Translations under genes and position numbers: made by a program
Part shown: piece after piece, positions 8,329 to 17,786 of the stretch
Layout of the letters: each line of letters starts with the position of its first letter
Position numbering within the stretch: the first letter of the stretch is position 1
The notes under the pieces: generated by a model
What the model saw: only the letters and a program-made list of their open reading frames with translations
The model's database searches: none
Told to the model about the DNA's origin: nothing
Origin: Oceanobacillus sp. FSL K6-2867
GTDB taxonomy: Bacteria; Bacillota; Bacilli; Bacillales; Amphibacillaceae
DNA: 64,000 nucleotides
Assembly: GCF_037963145.1 (NCBI RefSeq)
Contig: NZ_CP150144.1
Coordinates: forward strand, 186,001-250,000
Direction: 5' to 3'

Positions 8329-10758
8329 TTAGGATCTTACATATGCGTTGAACTTTTCATTAACGGCTGTAATTATGTTTTGGTAGGATTCTTCTACTTC
8401 CTCATCCTTCAGCGTTTTTTCTGGATGCTGATAAAGTAAGCTGTATGCAATCGATTTCTTACCGTCTTCTAGGTTATCACCTTGATACAAGTCAAAGATT
8501 TCCACTCGATTAACAAGGGGAGCACCAACTTCTTCAATTACTTTTCTCACATCACCGGCATGAACATTTTCATCTAAAATAAATGCAATATCTCTTGCAA
8601 TGGAAGGATATTTTGGAATTGCAGTAAAGGATGGTACAGCATTATATGCCGAAAAAACTTCTTCCAGGTTTAAATCAAACACATATGTTTCTTTTAAATC
8701 AAGTTCTTTTTGCAATGTTGGGTGGAGCTGACCGATGAACCCAACGGTTTTATTACATACTTCTACTAACGCACATCTTCCCGGGTGCATATCAGTTAAC
8801 TTCGTTTGGCTAAATGTTGCGGGAACTTGCAGATAATCAAATAATCCTTCAACAATTCCTTTCACAACATAAAAGTCAACTTCCTTTTTCTCTTGCTGCC
8901 AAGCTTGCTCGGACCAAGTTCCTGTTAGAGCTCCAGAGAGACGAAGTTGTTCATTTGGCTGTTTTGTTAGCTCATTTTCCCCTGAAATAAAAATACTTCC
9001 CATTTCATAATAGCCAAGATTTACTTGACTGCGCGCACGGTTATAGGACAGCACATTTAATAATTCTGGTAAAATACTTAGACGAAGGTACTTATGATCC
9101 TCACTCATTGGCATTGCCAGAGCAACCGGTGCAGTCGTTTCATTAGCAACCTCTGGGCTAATCAAGCGTTTCACATCATACCCATTCGTTAAAGAATAGG
9201 TTAATGTTTCCATCAAACCTGCACTTTGAATAAAGTTTTTAACCCGACGTTTCAATTGTTGTCTTACGGTCAAGCCTCCAGACTGTCCCGCACCCTCAGG
9301 CAATGTAAATGGAAGGTTATCGTACCCGTAAATACGAGCTACCTCTTCAAGCATATCCTCAAACAGGGTAATGTCCCCACGGCGAGTCGGCACGTGAACA
9401 GTAAAATGATCGTTATTCTGATTGTAATCAAATTGCAGTCGTTTCAGAATAGAAGCAATTTCTTCCGTTGTCATTTCTGTACCTAGACGATTGTTAATAT
9501 GTGCTGTATCCATTTCGACAACTTTTTCTGTTCGATCTAACGTATCAAATTCAGCAGTTCCAGTCATTACTTTACCACCAGCATATTGCTGCAGCAGTAA
9601 GCATGCACGAACTCCTGCTTTACGGACACGGTTTGGATCGACTCCTTTTTCAAATCTCGTACTGGATTCACTGCGCAGACCAGTTTGCTTTACTGTTTTT
9701 CTAACTGTAATAGCATCAAAATAAGCAGCTTCCAATAATACATTCGTTGTCTCACTCGTAACTTCTGAATCCAATCCACCCATAACACCCGCTAAGGCTA
9801 CAGATTCCTTACCATTTGTGATAACGAGATTCTCGTCTGTTAATGTTCGTTCTTGTCCGTCCAATGTTGTTAGGGTCTCATCATTTTTCGCACGGCGTAC
9901 AACAATTTTTTCAGAGCCAAATTTATCATAATCAAATGCATGTAATGGCTGACCATATTCGAGGAGCACATAATTTGTAATGTCAACTACATTATTAATT
10001 GGACGAATGCCAGCAGCTATTAAGTAATTTCTCATCCATAATGGAGATGGTTTGATTTCCACATCTTTTATCATAAATGCCCCGTAATATGGATTTAAAT
10101 CAGCTGCTTCAACATCAACGGAAACATAATTAGCTACTACTTCTGAATCTACCACTTGAACTGCTTCATCCGGAAGTTTTACCGGTTGATCAAGGATTGC
10201 TGCGACTTCATATGCAACACCAAGCATACTTAATGCATCTGCACGATTTGCTAAAACATCCAATTCAAGAACTGCATCATTTAAATTAAGCAGGTCGTCA
10301 ACAGGCTCTCCGACTGCTGCATCTTCCGTAAATACAAAAATACCATTCGCAATATCGGTTGGGATATATTTTTCTTCGATACCCAGCTCTTTAAGCGAAC
10401 AAATCATACCGTTCGATTCAATTCCACGAAGCTTGACTTTTTTTATTTTGAAATTACCTGGAAGAACTGCCCCCGGCTTTGCAACTGCAACCTTTTGACC
10501 TTGTGCCACATTTGGTGCTCCACAAATAATTTGTAATTTCTCCCCTCCTACTTCAACTTGGCACAGGTTTAATTTGTCTGCATCTGGATGTTTTTCGCAT
10601 GACTCTACATAGCCGACTACAACATTGGTACTTTTTTCAGCCACATATTCAACACCCTCTACTTCAATCCCTGACTTCGTAATTTTTGCCGCAAGCTCTT
10701 CTGGCGTTAAATTTCCTAAATCAACGTATTTTTTTAACCAATTATATGATACTAACAA
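8329..10758 (-). CDS. pheT: Phenylalanyl-tRNA synthetase beta subunit
   Basis: The 809-aa bacterial-type beta chain has an N-terminal tRNA-binding OB fold (about residues 40-150, with PDADKLNLCQVEVG and ICGAPN). The B3/B4 editing domain follows (RPINNVVDITNYVLLEYGQP, HAFDYDK), then B5 and a synthetase-like core. A C-terminal anticodon-binding FDX domain contains FTAIPKYPSIARDIAFI. It pairs with PheS in an alpha2-beta2 enzyme that charges tRNA-Phe. It lies 26 nt behind pheS in one operon under the T-box. Confidence 0.97.
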   Translation of the reverse strand: MLVSYNWLKKYVDLGNLTPEELAAKITKSGIEVEGVEYVAEKSTNVVVGYVESCEKHPDADKLNLCQVEVGGEKLQIICGAPNVAQGQKVAVAKPGAVLPGNFKIKKVKLRGIESNGMICSLKELGIEEKYIPTDIANGIFVFTEDAAVGEPVDDLLNLNDAVLELDVLANRADALSMLGVAYEVAAILDQPVKLPDEAVQVVDSEVVANYVSVDVEAADLNPYYGAFMIKDVEIKPSPLWMRNYLIAAGIRPINNVVDITNYVLLEYGQPLHAFDYDKFGSEKIVVRRAKNDETLTTLDGQERTLTDENLVITNGKESVALAGVMGGLDSEVTSETTNVLLEAAYFDAITVRKTVKQTGLRSESSTRFEKGVDPNRVRKAGVRACLLLQQYAGGKVMTGTAEFDTLDRTEKVVEMDTAHINNRLGTEMTTEEIASILKRLQFDYNQNNDHFTVHVPTRRGDITLFEDMLEEVARIYGYDNLPFTLPEGAGQSGGLTVRQQLKRRVKNFIQSAGLMETLTYSLTNGYDVKRLISPEVANETTAPVALAMPMSEDHKYLRLSILPELLNVLSYNRARSQVNLGYYEMGSIFISGENELTKQPNEQLRLSGALTGTWSEQAWQQEKKEVDFYVVKGIVEGLFDYLQVPATFSQTKLTDMHPGRCALVEVCNKTVGFIGQLHPTLQKELDLKETYVFDLNLEEVFSAYNAVPSFTAIPKYPSIARDIAFILDENVHAGDVRKVIEEVGAPLVNRVEIFDLYQGDNLEDGKKSIAYSLLYQHPEKTLKDEEVEESYQNIITAVNEKFNAYVRS

Positions 10759-10784
10759 TTGTTTTACCTCCTTCGTGTTATCAC

Positions 10785-11819
10785 TTATGCTTTATGGTAT
10801 TGCTTTAAGAAACGGATATCATTTGCATAGAAGTTCCGAATGTCATTCACACCGTACTTCAGCATGGCAATTCGTTCAGGACCCATCCCAAACGCAAATC
10901 CGCTGTATACCTCTGGGTCATATCCGCCCATTTCAAGTACTTTAGGGTGAACCATCCCTCCACCAAGAATCTCAATCCATCCAGTTCCTTTGCACACACT
11001 ACATCCTTTTCCATCACATACCTTACAAGAAATATCCATCTCTACGGAAGGCTCTGTAAATGGGAAAAAACTAGGACGCAAACGGATTTCACGATCCTCA
11101 CCAAACATTTTCTTAGCGAATTTATCCAATGTTCCTTTTAAATCACTCATGCGCACATTTTTATCTACATAAAGCCCTTCAATTTGTGTAAATTGATGAG
11201 AGTGTGTTGCATCATCCGTATCACGGCGGTATACCTTTCCAGGACAAATCATTTTAAAAGACTTTTCTCCGTTAAATTCCTGCATTGTACGTGCTTGAAC
11301 TGGGGAAGTATGTGTACGAAGCAGTAATTCATTTGTAATATAGAATGAATCCTGCATATCCCGAGCTGGGTGATTCTTCGGTAGGTTCAATGCTTCGAAA
11401 TTAAAATAGTCTGTCTCCACTTCTGGACCTTCTCTTACCTCATAGCCCATTCCAATAAACAAATCCTCTATTTCTTGAACAATACTTGTTAGTAAGTGAG
11501 GACCTCCTACCTTTACCGGACGGCCAGGCAGCGTAACGTCAATTGTTTCTGCTTCAAGCTGTTTCTCCAATTCTTCCATTTCTAGCTTTTCTGTTTTTTC
11601 TTCAAGTGCCGTTGTAATAGCGGCTCTTACAAGGTTAGCAATTTCACCGACAACTGGACGTTCTTCCTTAGAGAGTTTGCCCATCCCACGTAACACACCA
11701 GTTAAAGATCCCTTTTTCCCTAAATATGCAACTTTAATATCTTGCAATTCTCGAATTGTCTCTGTTGCGATTATTCTTTGCAACGCTTCAGCCTGTATAG
11801 CCTCTAATTGTTCTTTCAT
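10785..11819 (-). CDS. pheS: Phenylalanyl-tRNA synthetase alpha subunit
   Basis: The 344-aa class II synthetase subunit has an N-terminal coiled-coil arm. Motif 2 shows [19 protein letters not shown] and motif 3 shows [15 protein letters not shown] cysteine cluster ([17 protein letters not shown]) is the normal zinc-like feature of Bacillus PheS. The frame extends upstream into the leader, but an AGGAGG site before the ATG at 11819 fixes the start. Catalysis makes Phe-AMP and transfers it to tRNA-Phe. Confidence 0.97.
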   Translation of the reverse strand: MKEQLEAIQAEALQRIIATETIRELQDIKVAYLGKKGSLTGVLRGMGKLSKEERPVVGEIANLVRAAITTALEEKTEKLEMEELEKQLEAETIDVTLPGRPVKVGGPHLLTSIVQEIEDLFIGMGYEVREGPEVETDYFNFEALNLPKNHPARDMQDSFYITNELLLRTHTSPVQARTMQEFNGEKSFKMICPGKVYRRDTDDATHSHQFTQIEGLYVDKNVRMSDLKGTLDKFAKKMFGEDREIRLRPSFFPFTEPSVEMDISCKVCDGKGCSVCKGTGWIEILGGGMVHPKVLEMGGYDPEVYSGFAFGMGPERIAMLKYGVNDIRNFYANDIRFLKQYHKA

Positions 11820-11911
11820 AATAATTACCTCCTTGAATATGTGATTAAAATCATGGCAAGTTAACATAGCTAGCTGCCTGAGTGGAGACCTTCGTTGCTC
11901 TTTACACAAAT

Positions 11912-12190
11912 AAAAAAAGCCTCCATCCCTAAAAGGGACGAGGCTGTTATTTCGCGGTACCACCCTTGTTGACAGAATATATGTATGAAAAAGCATACGA
12001 TTGCTGCCCAACTTAACTTGATAACGGAATAAATCCGGAACACCTTTACTTCAAACGAAGGTCCAAGTGTCAGCTCCAGAGTGAAATGTTCGAATTCCTG
12101 CGATAGAAATGCTTTCAGTCATAGGCATTTCTTCCCTGCTTCGCATCCTGAGTAAGAACGAACTCCTTCTTCGCTTTCATATTTAGATTA
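11912..12190 (-). promoter_or_regulatory. T-box leader (Phe) upstream of pheST
   Basis: On the minus strand the invariant T-box sequence AAGGGTGGTACCGCG lies at 11953-11967. It is followed by a terminator hairpin (11912-11945, GCCTCGTCCCT / AGGGATGGAGGC plus T-run). The region up to about 12190 carries the stem I part, including TTC (Phe) triplets near 12094 as candidate specifier codons; I could not decide which triplet is used. Uncharged tRNA-Phe would bind and favour the antiterminator. Confidence 0.93.
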
Positions 12191-12195
12191 CATTC

Positions 12196-12224
12196 ATTAT
12201 AGATAATTTCAATGATACTTGCAA
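12196..12224 (-). promoter_or_regulatory. Sigma-A promoter of pheST
   Basis: On the minus strand, -35 TTGCAA (12219-12224) and -10 TATAAT (12196-12201) are 17 nt apart, immediately before the T-box leader. Confidence 0.8.
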
Positions 12225-12226
12225 GA

Positions 12227-12964
12227 TTATCTTTTAAGGTGATACATGAGAATTCCTGCTGCAATACTTACGTTTAAAGATTCTGCCTGTCCATAAATCG
12301 GAATCTTCACCGCTCTGTCTGCTTGTTCAATCAAATCAGCCTGTACACCAGCACCTTCATTCCCTAAAATAATTGCCACTTTGGCTTTTGGAATAATGTC
12401 ATTATAATTGGAAGCTTTTTCTAACGAAGTTGCCCAGATTTCAAACCCTTTTTGCTTTAACTTTGTAATTTCTTCCCCGAGGTCTGCATGAAGCACTGGG
12501 ATATGAAAAATCGAGCCTTGAGTAGACCGAATAACCTTATCATTATAAAGATCCACTGTCCCATCTCCAAGAATAATACCATCCATTCCTGCAGCATCCG
12601 CAGTTCGAATGATTGTTCCTAAATTACCAGGATCCTGGATCGAATCAATAAGAAGCAAATGATTCCCATTTTGCTCTGACTGTTTATAGCTTTCAATGAC
12701 GGCAATTATTCCTTGTGGGGTCGCAGTTTGTGAGATGTAGGCCATTACATTTTCGCTGACTGAAACAACTGGATAGGCATTTGTCCAGTTCGGTAGTTCA
12801 ACGTCTTTCTGCATAATGACTTCACGAACCGTCCAGTTACTATTCACTGCTTCTTCCACTAAATGAAAGCCTTCCACTAGAAAAGCACCAGCTTGTATTC
12901 TTTCTTTTCGTTTATGCAGTTTTTTCCATTGTTTTACTTTTTCATTTTTTACTGAAGTAATCAT
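12227..12964 (-). CDS. ysgA: SpoU/TrmH family rRNA 2'-O-methyltransferase (YsgA-like)
   Basis: The 245-aa protein has an N-terminal substrate-binding subdomain (about residues 1-95). A knotted SPOUT domain follows with DSIQDPGNLGTIIRTADAAG, ILGNEGAGV and IPIYGQAESLNVSIAAGILM, the three TrmH motifs. It uses S-adenosylmethionine to methylate a ribose in RNA, most likely 23S rRNA. The ATG at 12964 is chosen because AGAAGGA stands 8 nt upstream; a longer frame exists. It is encoded just upstream of pheS, as in B. subtilis. The exact target nucleotide cannot be read from the sequence. Confidence 0.9.
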   Translation of the reverse strand: MITSVKNEKVKQWKKLHKRKERIQAGAFLVEGFHLVEEAVNSNWTVREVIMQKDVELPNWTNAYPVVSVSENVMAYISQTATPQGIIAVIESYKQSEQNGNHLLLIDSIQDPGNLGTIIRTADAAGMDGIILGDGTVDLYNDKVIRSTQGSIFHIPVLHADLGEEITKLKQKGFEIWATSLEKASNYNDIIPKAKVAIILGNEGAGVQADLIEQADRAVKIPIYGQAESLNVSIAAGILMYHLKR

Positions 12965-13000
12965 TGATTTCATCCTTCTTATTATTTCTTCATCCATCAT

Positions 13001-13029
13001 ACATATTTTTAGGTGCGTTGGTCAAACTA
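13001..13029 (+). promoter_or_regulatory. Possible sigma-G promoter of sspI
   Basis: A -35-like ACATA (13001-13005) and a -10-like CAAACTA (13023-13029) are 17 nt apart. They resemble the forespore consensus (GHATR / CATnnTA). The -10 also forms half of an inverted repeat with TAGTTTG. The fit is moderate, but expected for a spore protein gene. Confidence 0.45.
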
Positions 13030-13060
13030 TCGTTAGTTTGAGAAGTGGAGGTGTGTTTAC

Positions 13061-13288
13061 ATGAATTTAAATTTAAGAAAAGCAATTTTGTCCAATATCG
13101 CAACCAACGATCAGCAGCAGTTGGAGGCAACGATTGTTGATGCTATTCAAAACGGCGAAGAAAAAATGCTTCCGGGCCTTGGAGTGCTGTTTGAATTAAT
13201 TTGGAATCAATCAGCAGAACAGGATAGAAAAGAAATGGTCGATGCATTAGAGCAAGGTGTTAAATCTGCGTCTCAAGGTTTGCAATAA
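13061..13288 (+). CDS. sspI: Small acid-soluble spore protein SspI
   Basis: The 75-aa protein matches the SspI family: [14 protein letters not shown], a middle [17 protein letters not shown] and C-terminal VDALEQG. SspI is a minor small acid-soluble protein made in the forespore and packed in the spore core. An AGTGGAGGTG ribosome site precedes the ATG. The divergent methyltransferase gene next door is also the B. subtilis arrangement. It shows that the organism sporulates. Confidence 0.95.
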   Translation: MNLNLRKAILSNIATNDQQQLEATIVDAIQNGEEKMLPGLGVLFELIWNQSAEQDRKEMVDALEQGVKSASQGLQ

Positions 13289-13692
13289 CGAGAAGACTGT
13301 GGGGAAATGGCTTCCATCTCCCCTATTCTATTCCAACTATCATAATAAATCCTGAAAATACCTCCTGCATCCGAAAGTTCCCTCTTATACCGCCCAAACC
13401 AAATAAAAATAAGCAAAAATACCTAATCGCAAGCCTATCCTCATTAAAAATTCACAGCAAAAACAATAATTATTACCTTTTTTTACCATTTAAATAGTTA
13501 AAATAACCTGCTAAATTATCTTGAATTTAAGACTAATAAAAGCCTTTTGGATTAGGGGGTTTCGAATTTTTTTTAGAACCATTTGACTAGTTTGTTTTTA
13601 AATGATATAAAAAGTTGAAACAGTTTGTTATTATATGTTTCAGAGATTCATAATAAACTCAGAAAGAAGAAGGAAAAGAAAGGGGTAAGTTT
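13289..13692 (+). promoter_or_regulatory. 404-nt AT-rich gap with a consensus promoter
   Basis: The gap starts with a hairpin (GGGGA-ATGG / CCAT-TCCCC, about 13302-13325) that could end sspI transcription. A near-perfect sigma-A promoter for the next gene follows: -35 TTGACT at 13583-13588, 17 nt, -10 TATAAA at 13606-13611. No coding potential was seen in between. Confidence 0.7.
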
Positions 13693-15276
13693 GTGGAAGG
13701 TACAACGAATGAACAACAGAAAAAAGGAGTTTCCAAAGGTTTAATAGCACTTATCGTAGGAATTGTCGTATTAGCTGGCGGAACAGCTTTAGCATTTATG
13801 CTAATCAAGGATTCTCCGAAGAATGCATATTTTCTAGCTGAAAAAGACACATGGGAATACATGGTGGAACGTGTAGAGGAACGTTACCAGCCTGAATTTG
13901 ACTGGTATGAAAAAACACAGAATGATAAGACTGCTTCATCGGTAGAATTAACTGCTGAATATAATGATCCCGCTGCAGGCAGCACAGGATACGGCATGGA
14001 TCCTGCAACATTAATCAACAACTCCAGCATAAAGCTTGATTCTCAAACCGATATGGAAAACAAACAAGTTTACACGGGTATCACAGCCAATATCGCTGGG
14101 ATGGAAATAAGTGATCTGGAAGTCTTTGTAACAGATGAAAAAGTAATGGTTGGAGTGCCTTTCCTGGAGGAAGTTTTACAGTTAAACGATCAAGATTTTG
14201 GCCCTCTTCTGCATGAAGTAGATCCTGCAACATTTACGGGTGAGGAAACACTTGGATTAGATACAATGTTTGAAAGCGCAGGAGAAATTTTCCCTGAAGA
14301 ATACAAAACTCATCTAGAAGATGAATATTTTAAAATGGTTTATGACGAATTGCCAGATGACGCGTTTAAGAGCAGCGATGAAACGGTTGAAGTAAACGGC
14401 GAATCAATTAAATCTGAAAAAATCGTTCTGCACCTTACTGAGCAGCAGGTTAAAGACATTTTAACAACTGTATTAGATAAGATGCAAAAGGATGATAAAT
14501 TAAAAGAAATCATCAAAGAGCAAATGGTTGCTCAGCAATTTGGCGGCATATATATGGATGATGAATTGGATACATTTATGGAAGATTTTGAAGCTGGTAT
14601 TTCAGAAGCAAAAGATGGATTAGAACAAATAAAGATTCCAGATGGGTTAACATCAACATTGTGGATTGCTGACAAAAAGATCGTTCAACGCGAATTTGTT
14701 CTTGAAATGGGAGCGAACGCAGAAGAGCTTGCAAAAGTTTCTATTACAGGCTCACAATTATTAACAGATGAAAATCAATTCTTTGACTATGACTTTGCCT
14801 TTTCTGATGCATATGAAGAAGGCACAATGAATATTGCAGGAGACCTGAACTGGAAGGACAATGAAGCTAAAGACTCTATTAATCTAACAGTTGAAGATTT
14901 TGTTCTATCATATGACGGAACAGAGACACTTGCAGATGGTACACGTGAATTTAATCGTGTGTTTACTGTTGAAGACCCTGCCAGTGGTGGCGGAAGCCTA
15001 CATTGGAGTGGAGATGCAACGTATGAAGCTGATAAAATGAATTCAGCACATCAATTCTCTTTAGAAACTCCAGACTTTAGTCAAGATATGTTCACATTAA
15101 ATATGAATACCGAAGGTCAGACAATTGATTCTGTTGAATCATTGAGTGAAGATAATGTGAAAGACCTAGGTAGCATGTCTACTGCAGAGCTACAGGAATA
15201 CTTCGAAAACGATGTAGCACCAAGCTTCCAGCAATGGCTGTTTGGCCTTATGTCTGGCAGCGGTATGGGATTTTAA
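13693..15276 (+). CDS. Membrane-anchored acidic extracytoplasmic protein (DUF6583-like)
   Basis: The 527-aa protein starts at a GTG behind AAAGGGG. A short lysine-containing N-terminus leads to one membrane segment (about residues 17-38, GLIALIVGIVVLAGGTAL). A large, strongly acidic domain follows, rich in Asp, Glu and Thr and poor in cysteine. It resembles Bacillaceae proteins grouped as DUF6583; that name is from memory. There are no catalytic motifs I recognise. It has its own strong promoter and lies upstream of an ABC exporter, so it may act in envelope maintenance or with the exporter, but this is inference. Confidence 0.7.
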   Translation: MEGTTNEQQKKGVSKGLIALIVGIVVLAGGTALAFMLIKDSPKNAYFLAEKDTWEYMVERVEERYQPEFDWYEKTQNDKTASSVELTAEYNDPAAGSTGYGMDPATLINNSSIKLDSQTDMENKQVYTGITANIAGMEISDLEVFVTDEKVMVGVPFLEEVLQLNDQDFGPLLHEVDPATFTGEETLGLDTMFESAGEIFPEEYKTHLEDEYFKMVYDELPDDAFKSSDETVEVNGESIKSEKIVLHLTEQQVKDILTTVLDKMQKDDKLKEIIKEQMVAQQFGGIYMDDELDTFMEDFEAGISEAKDGLEQIKIPDGLTSTLWIADKKIVQREFVLEMGANAEELAKVSITGSQLLTDENQFFDYDFAFSDAYEEGTMNIAGDLNWKDNEAKDSINLTVEDFVLSYDGTETLADGTREFNRVFTVEDPASGGGSLHWSGDATYEADKMNSAHQFSLETPDFSQDMFTLNMNTEGQTIDSVESLSEDNVKDLGSMSTAELQEYFENDVAPSFQQWLFGLMSGSGMGF

Positions 15277-15298
15277 ATAATTCTAACGGCTTTTAAAT

Positions 15299-15401
15299 AA
15301 GGTACAAAAAGGCGGATGGAAAGGACCGAGAAGTTCAAGTTCCCATTTTGCCAACGAAGAAATTCGATGTGTCATTTTCACCGGTCTTTTTGAACTACCT
15401 T
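15299..15401 (+). other. Intergenic RNA element with competing pairings before the ABC exporter
   Basis: An outer stem pairs AAGGTA-AAAAG (15299-15311) with CTTTTTG-TACCTT (15386-15401, three-base bulge). The same 3' strand can instead pair with AAAGGACCG (15321-15329) through CGGTCTTTT, or with GTTCAA (15333-15338) through TTGAAC. An inner CGAA-GAAA-TTCG hairpin is also present. Such mutually exclusive pairings fit a leader or terminator that controls the downstream permease gene. This is inferred from base pairing only. Confidence 0.35.
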
Positions 15402-15432
15402 TAATTTATAAACACGAAACGAGCGTGCCACA

Positions 15433-16656
15433 ATGCATTACATGAGACACATACAATTATTCATAAAAAATCATTTAATGCAGCTAAGGAGGAAGTGGTT
15501 ATCACTTCCTCTTCTTTTCATGTTTCCGATTATTATTGTCGGGCTGACTGCTGCAATTATAATTACATATTTTATGCCTACTGAGAAGGAAACCGTTCAA
15601 GTAGGCTTAGTCAATTTAGATGAAAATGAACAAACTGAGCTTATCGTCAAGCTTATCGAACATTCTTCGCAATTGGGATCATTTATAGCAATACATAGCA
15701 TGACTGAGAAGGAAGCAGAAACAGCAATAGAAAATAATAAAATTAGTTCGTATATTACGTTTCCAGATCAATTCACCCATCATCTAATGCAAGGCCAATC
15801 AGTTGAAATTCCTGTGACTGGAAACCCAAATCAACAAGCAGAAAGTCTTCTTGTAAATGAGCTTATTGAAAGTGTTTCCCGTCACATCCGTGCTTCACAA
15901 GCAAATATTCTTGCGATTAATTTTTATGCGCGGGAATTTGGAATGAATGATGATGAAAGAAATGATTTTGTTTTCGAGCAGTTTAAAGACTTTCTGCTCT
16001 ACACAGTCGGACGTGACCGCGTGCTAACAGAAAGGGAAATCACTAATCTCGCAACGTCTTCTCCAATTCAATATTTTGCTGTTGGAAGCTGGTTTATCCT
16101 TATTTCAATATGGCTCTTGACGATTTATAATTTTTTTACGAAAGAAAACCCAATGCTTCTAAGAAATCGGATGCGTCTGTACGGTGTGCTTGAAATTCAG
16201 CAGACAATCGCAAAAATGTTTGTTACTGTAATTGTTACTGTAATTTTTGCTGGATTATCTTTTCTCGTTTTAAAAAATACTTTGGAGGAAACGGTTATTC
16301 CAGTAGATTATCTGCGAATTACAATACTCACATTGTTATACAGCGGAATTTTTATGCAATGTCTTGGCATTATTGAATCACTTATTACATCGCATAAGCT
16401 TCGATTATTAATGCAATCCTTATTCACAATCTCGTCTGTAATTATTAGCGGTGCGATTATTCCAGTTATCTATTACCCATTATGGATTCAAAAACTGCTT
16501 CCTTATTTATTTTCATATGAAGCTTTAAGCTGGATACAGGATATTTTATTAAATAATAGACTTTATGCAGATTATATTCCCCTCCTTTTAATGAACGCTG
16601 CAGCAGCATTCATATTGATTAGTATTTCTGTTTGGAAGGAGCGTGCTGCCATATGA
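15433..16656 (+). CDS. ABC-2 type transporter permease, first subunit
   Basis: The 407-aa protein has the ABC-2 exporter layout: an N-terminal membrane segment (about residues 25-47), a large external domain (about 48-215) and five membrane segments in the C-terminal half. The external part has MTEKEAETAIENNKISSYIT, the typical sequence of YhgE/NodJ-like exporters. It probably forms a heterodimer with the next permease. The start lacks a good ribosome site; MRH three codons later is an alternative. The substrate is unknown. Confidence 0.85.
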   Translation: MHYMRHIQLFIKNHLMQLRRKWLSLPLLFMFPIIIVGLTAAIIITYFMPTEKETVQVGLVNLDENEQTELIVKLIEHSSQLGSFIAIHSMTEKEAETAIENNKISSYITFPDQFTHHLMQGQSVEIPVTGNPNQQAESLLVNELIESVSRHIRASQANILAINFYAREFGMNDDERNDFVFEQFKDFLLYTVGRDRVLTEREITNLATSSPIQYFAVGSWFILISIWLLTIYNFFTKENPMLLRNRMRLYGVLEIQQTIAKMFVTVIVTVIFAGLSFLVLKNTLEETVIPVDYLRITILTLLYSGIFMQCLGIIESLITSHKLRLLMQSLFTISSVIISGAIIPVIYYPLWIQKLLPYLFSYEALSWIQDILLNNRLYADYIPLLLMNAAAAFILISISVWKERAAI

Positions 16657-17786
16657 TGTCAATCATCAAAACTCGATTAATGAACTGGAAGAAGCATTGG
16701 ATTTCCCATCTTTTCTGGTTTCTGTTCCCAATCCTTGCGACTGTTTGTATGATACAAGTTACAAATATAGTACAAGAAGATAGTAAAATCCCCATTGGAA
16801 TGGTTGTTAAAGAGGATAGCGCGCTTGCAGATTCACTGCTTGGAGCAATGAAAGACTCCCCTCTTCTACGCGTTTATGAATTGAGTGAATCAGAAGCGCG
16901 CAATCGGATTGAAAGTCATGAACTTGATAGTGCATTTATTATAGAAGACGGGTATGAAGCAAAAATATTGCGTGGCAGTCGCAATCGCCTCTTAACAAGC
17001 TATCAATCCAACCTTTCCTTTGCCTATACACCAATTAGAGAAATGCTTATTTCTTACGTACAGCAAGACACAGGTAAAGCAAAAGCTGCTCATACCATTA
17101 TCAATCTGCAGGAAAGCATACAGCCTGAAACAACGGTTTCGTTCGAGGAAATTATTGCAAAAACAAATGAAATCCAAGCACAGGAAAATTTACTTGCTAC
17201 AACATTTTCTTTTTATAATGATTCAAGTGGAGGAACAACAGATGACATTACCATTTGGAATATTTGGGGACTTTGGGCCATCTTCAGTATCCTATCCACA
17301 CTTCTATTATCCGACTGGCTAATGAAGGAGCGGAACTCAAGTATTATGCCTCGATTTGCTTTTATCCGCTTTACTTATAAACAATACGTTATCCAAAATC
17401 TTGCTGTTTACCTGGCAGCTTTCTTGTTATTTGACTTCTTAAGTATCATTGTATTTAATCAATTGCTTGATGAAATCATCAGTTTGGAACTAATTGGTGC
17501 AATTATTTCATTTCGGATATTTATCAGTACAGGTGCTTTCTTACTAGCATTTCTGTTTAAAAAAAATTACATTTATTACAGTTTTTCATTCATCCTCGTT
17601 TTATTTTTAATCATATTAAGCGGGGCAATACTACCTATCGATGGACTGACAGCACGATTTCCGTTGCTATTAGATGTAAACCCGCTTCAGCCGCTTTTGG
17701 ATCAAACACTTTGGAATCCATGGCTTGTGGTTACCCTTGCTTTTGTTAGTATCTGGTTCGCAAAAGGAGAGAAATTAAATGCTTAG
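16653..17786 (+). CDS. ABC-2 type transporter permease, second subunit
   Basis: The 377-aa partner permease has one N-terminal membrane segment, an external domain with ELSESEARNRIESHELDSAF and five or six C-terminal membrane segments. The start ATG overlaps the stop of the first permease by 4 nt (ATGA), with AAGGAG 11 nt upstream, indicating coupled translation; a second ATG follows immediately. Its parallel architecture with the neighbour suggests gene duplication and a heterodimeric exporter. The substrate cannot be told. Confidence 0.85.
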   Translation: MMSIIKTRLMNWKKHWISHLFWFLFPILATVCMIQVTNIVQEDSKIPIGMVVKEDSALADSLLGAMKDSPLLRVYELSESEARNRIESHELDSAFIIEDGYEAKILRGSRNRLLTSYQSNLSFAYTPIREMLISYVQQDTGKAKAAHTIINLQESIQPETTVSFEEIIAKTNEIQAQENLLATTFSFYNDSSGGTTDDITIWNIWGLWAIFSILSTLLLSDWLMKERNSSIMPRFAFIRFTYKQYVIQNLAVYLAAFLLFDFLSIIVFNQLLDEIISLELIGAIISFRIFISTGAFLLAFLFKKNYIYYSFSFILVLFLIILSGAILPIDGLTARFPLLLDVNPLQPLLDQTLWNPWLVVTLAFVSIWFAKGEKLNA

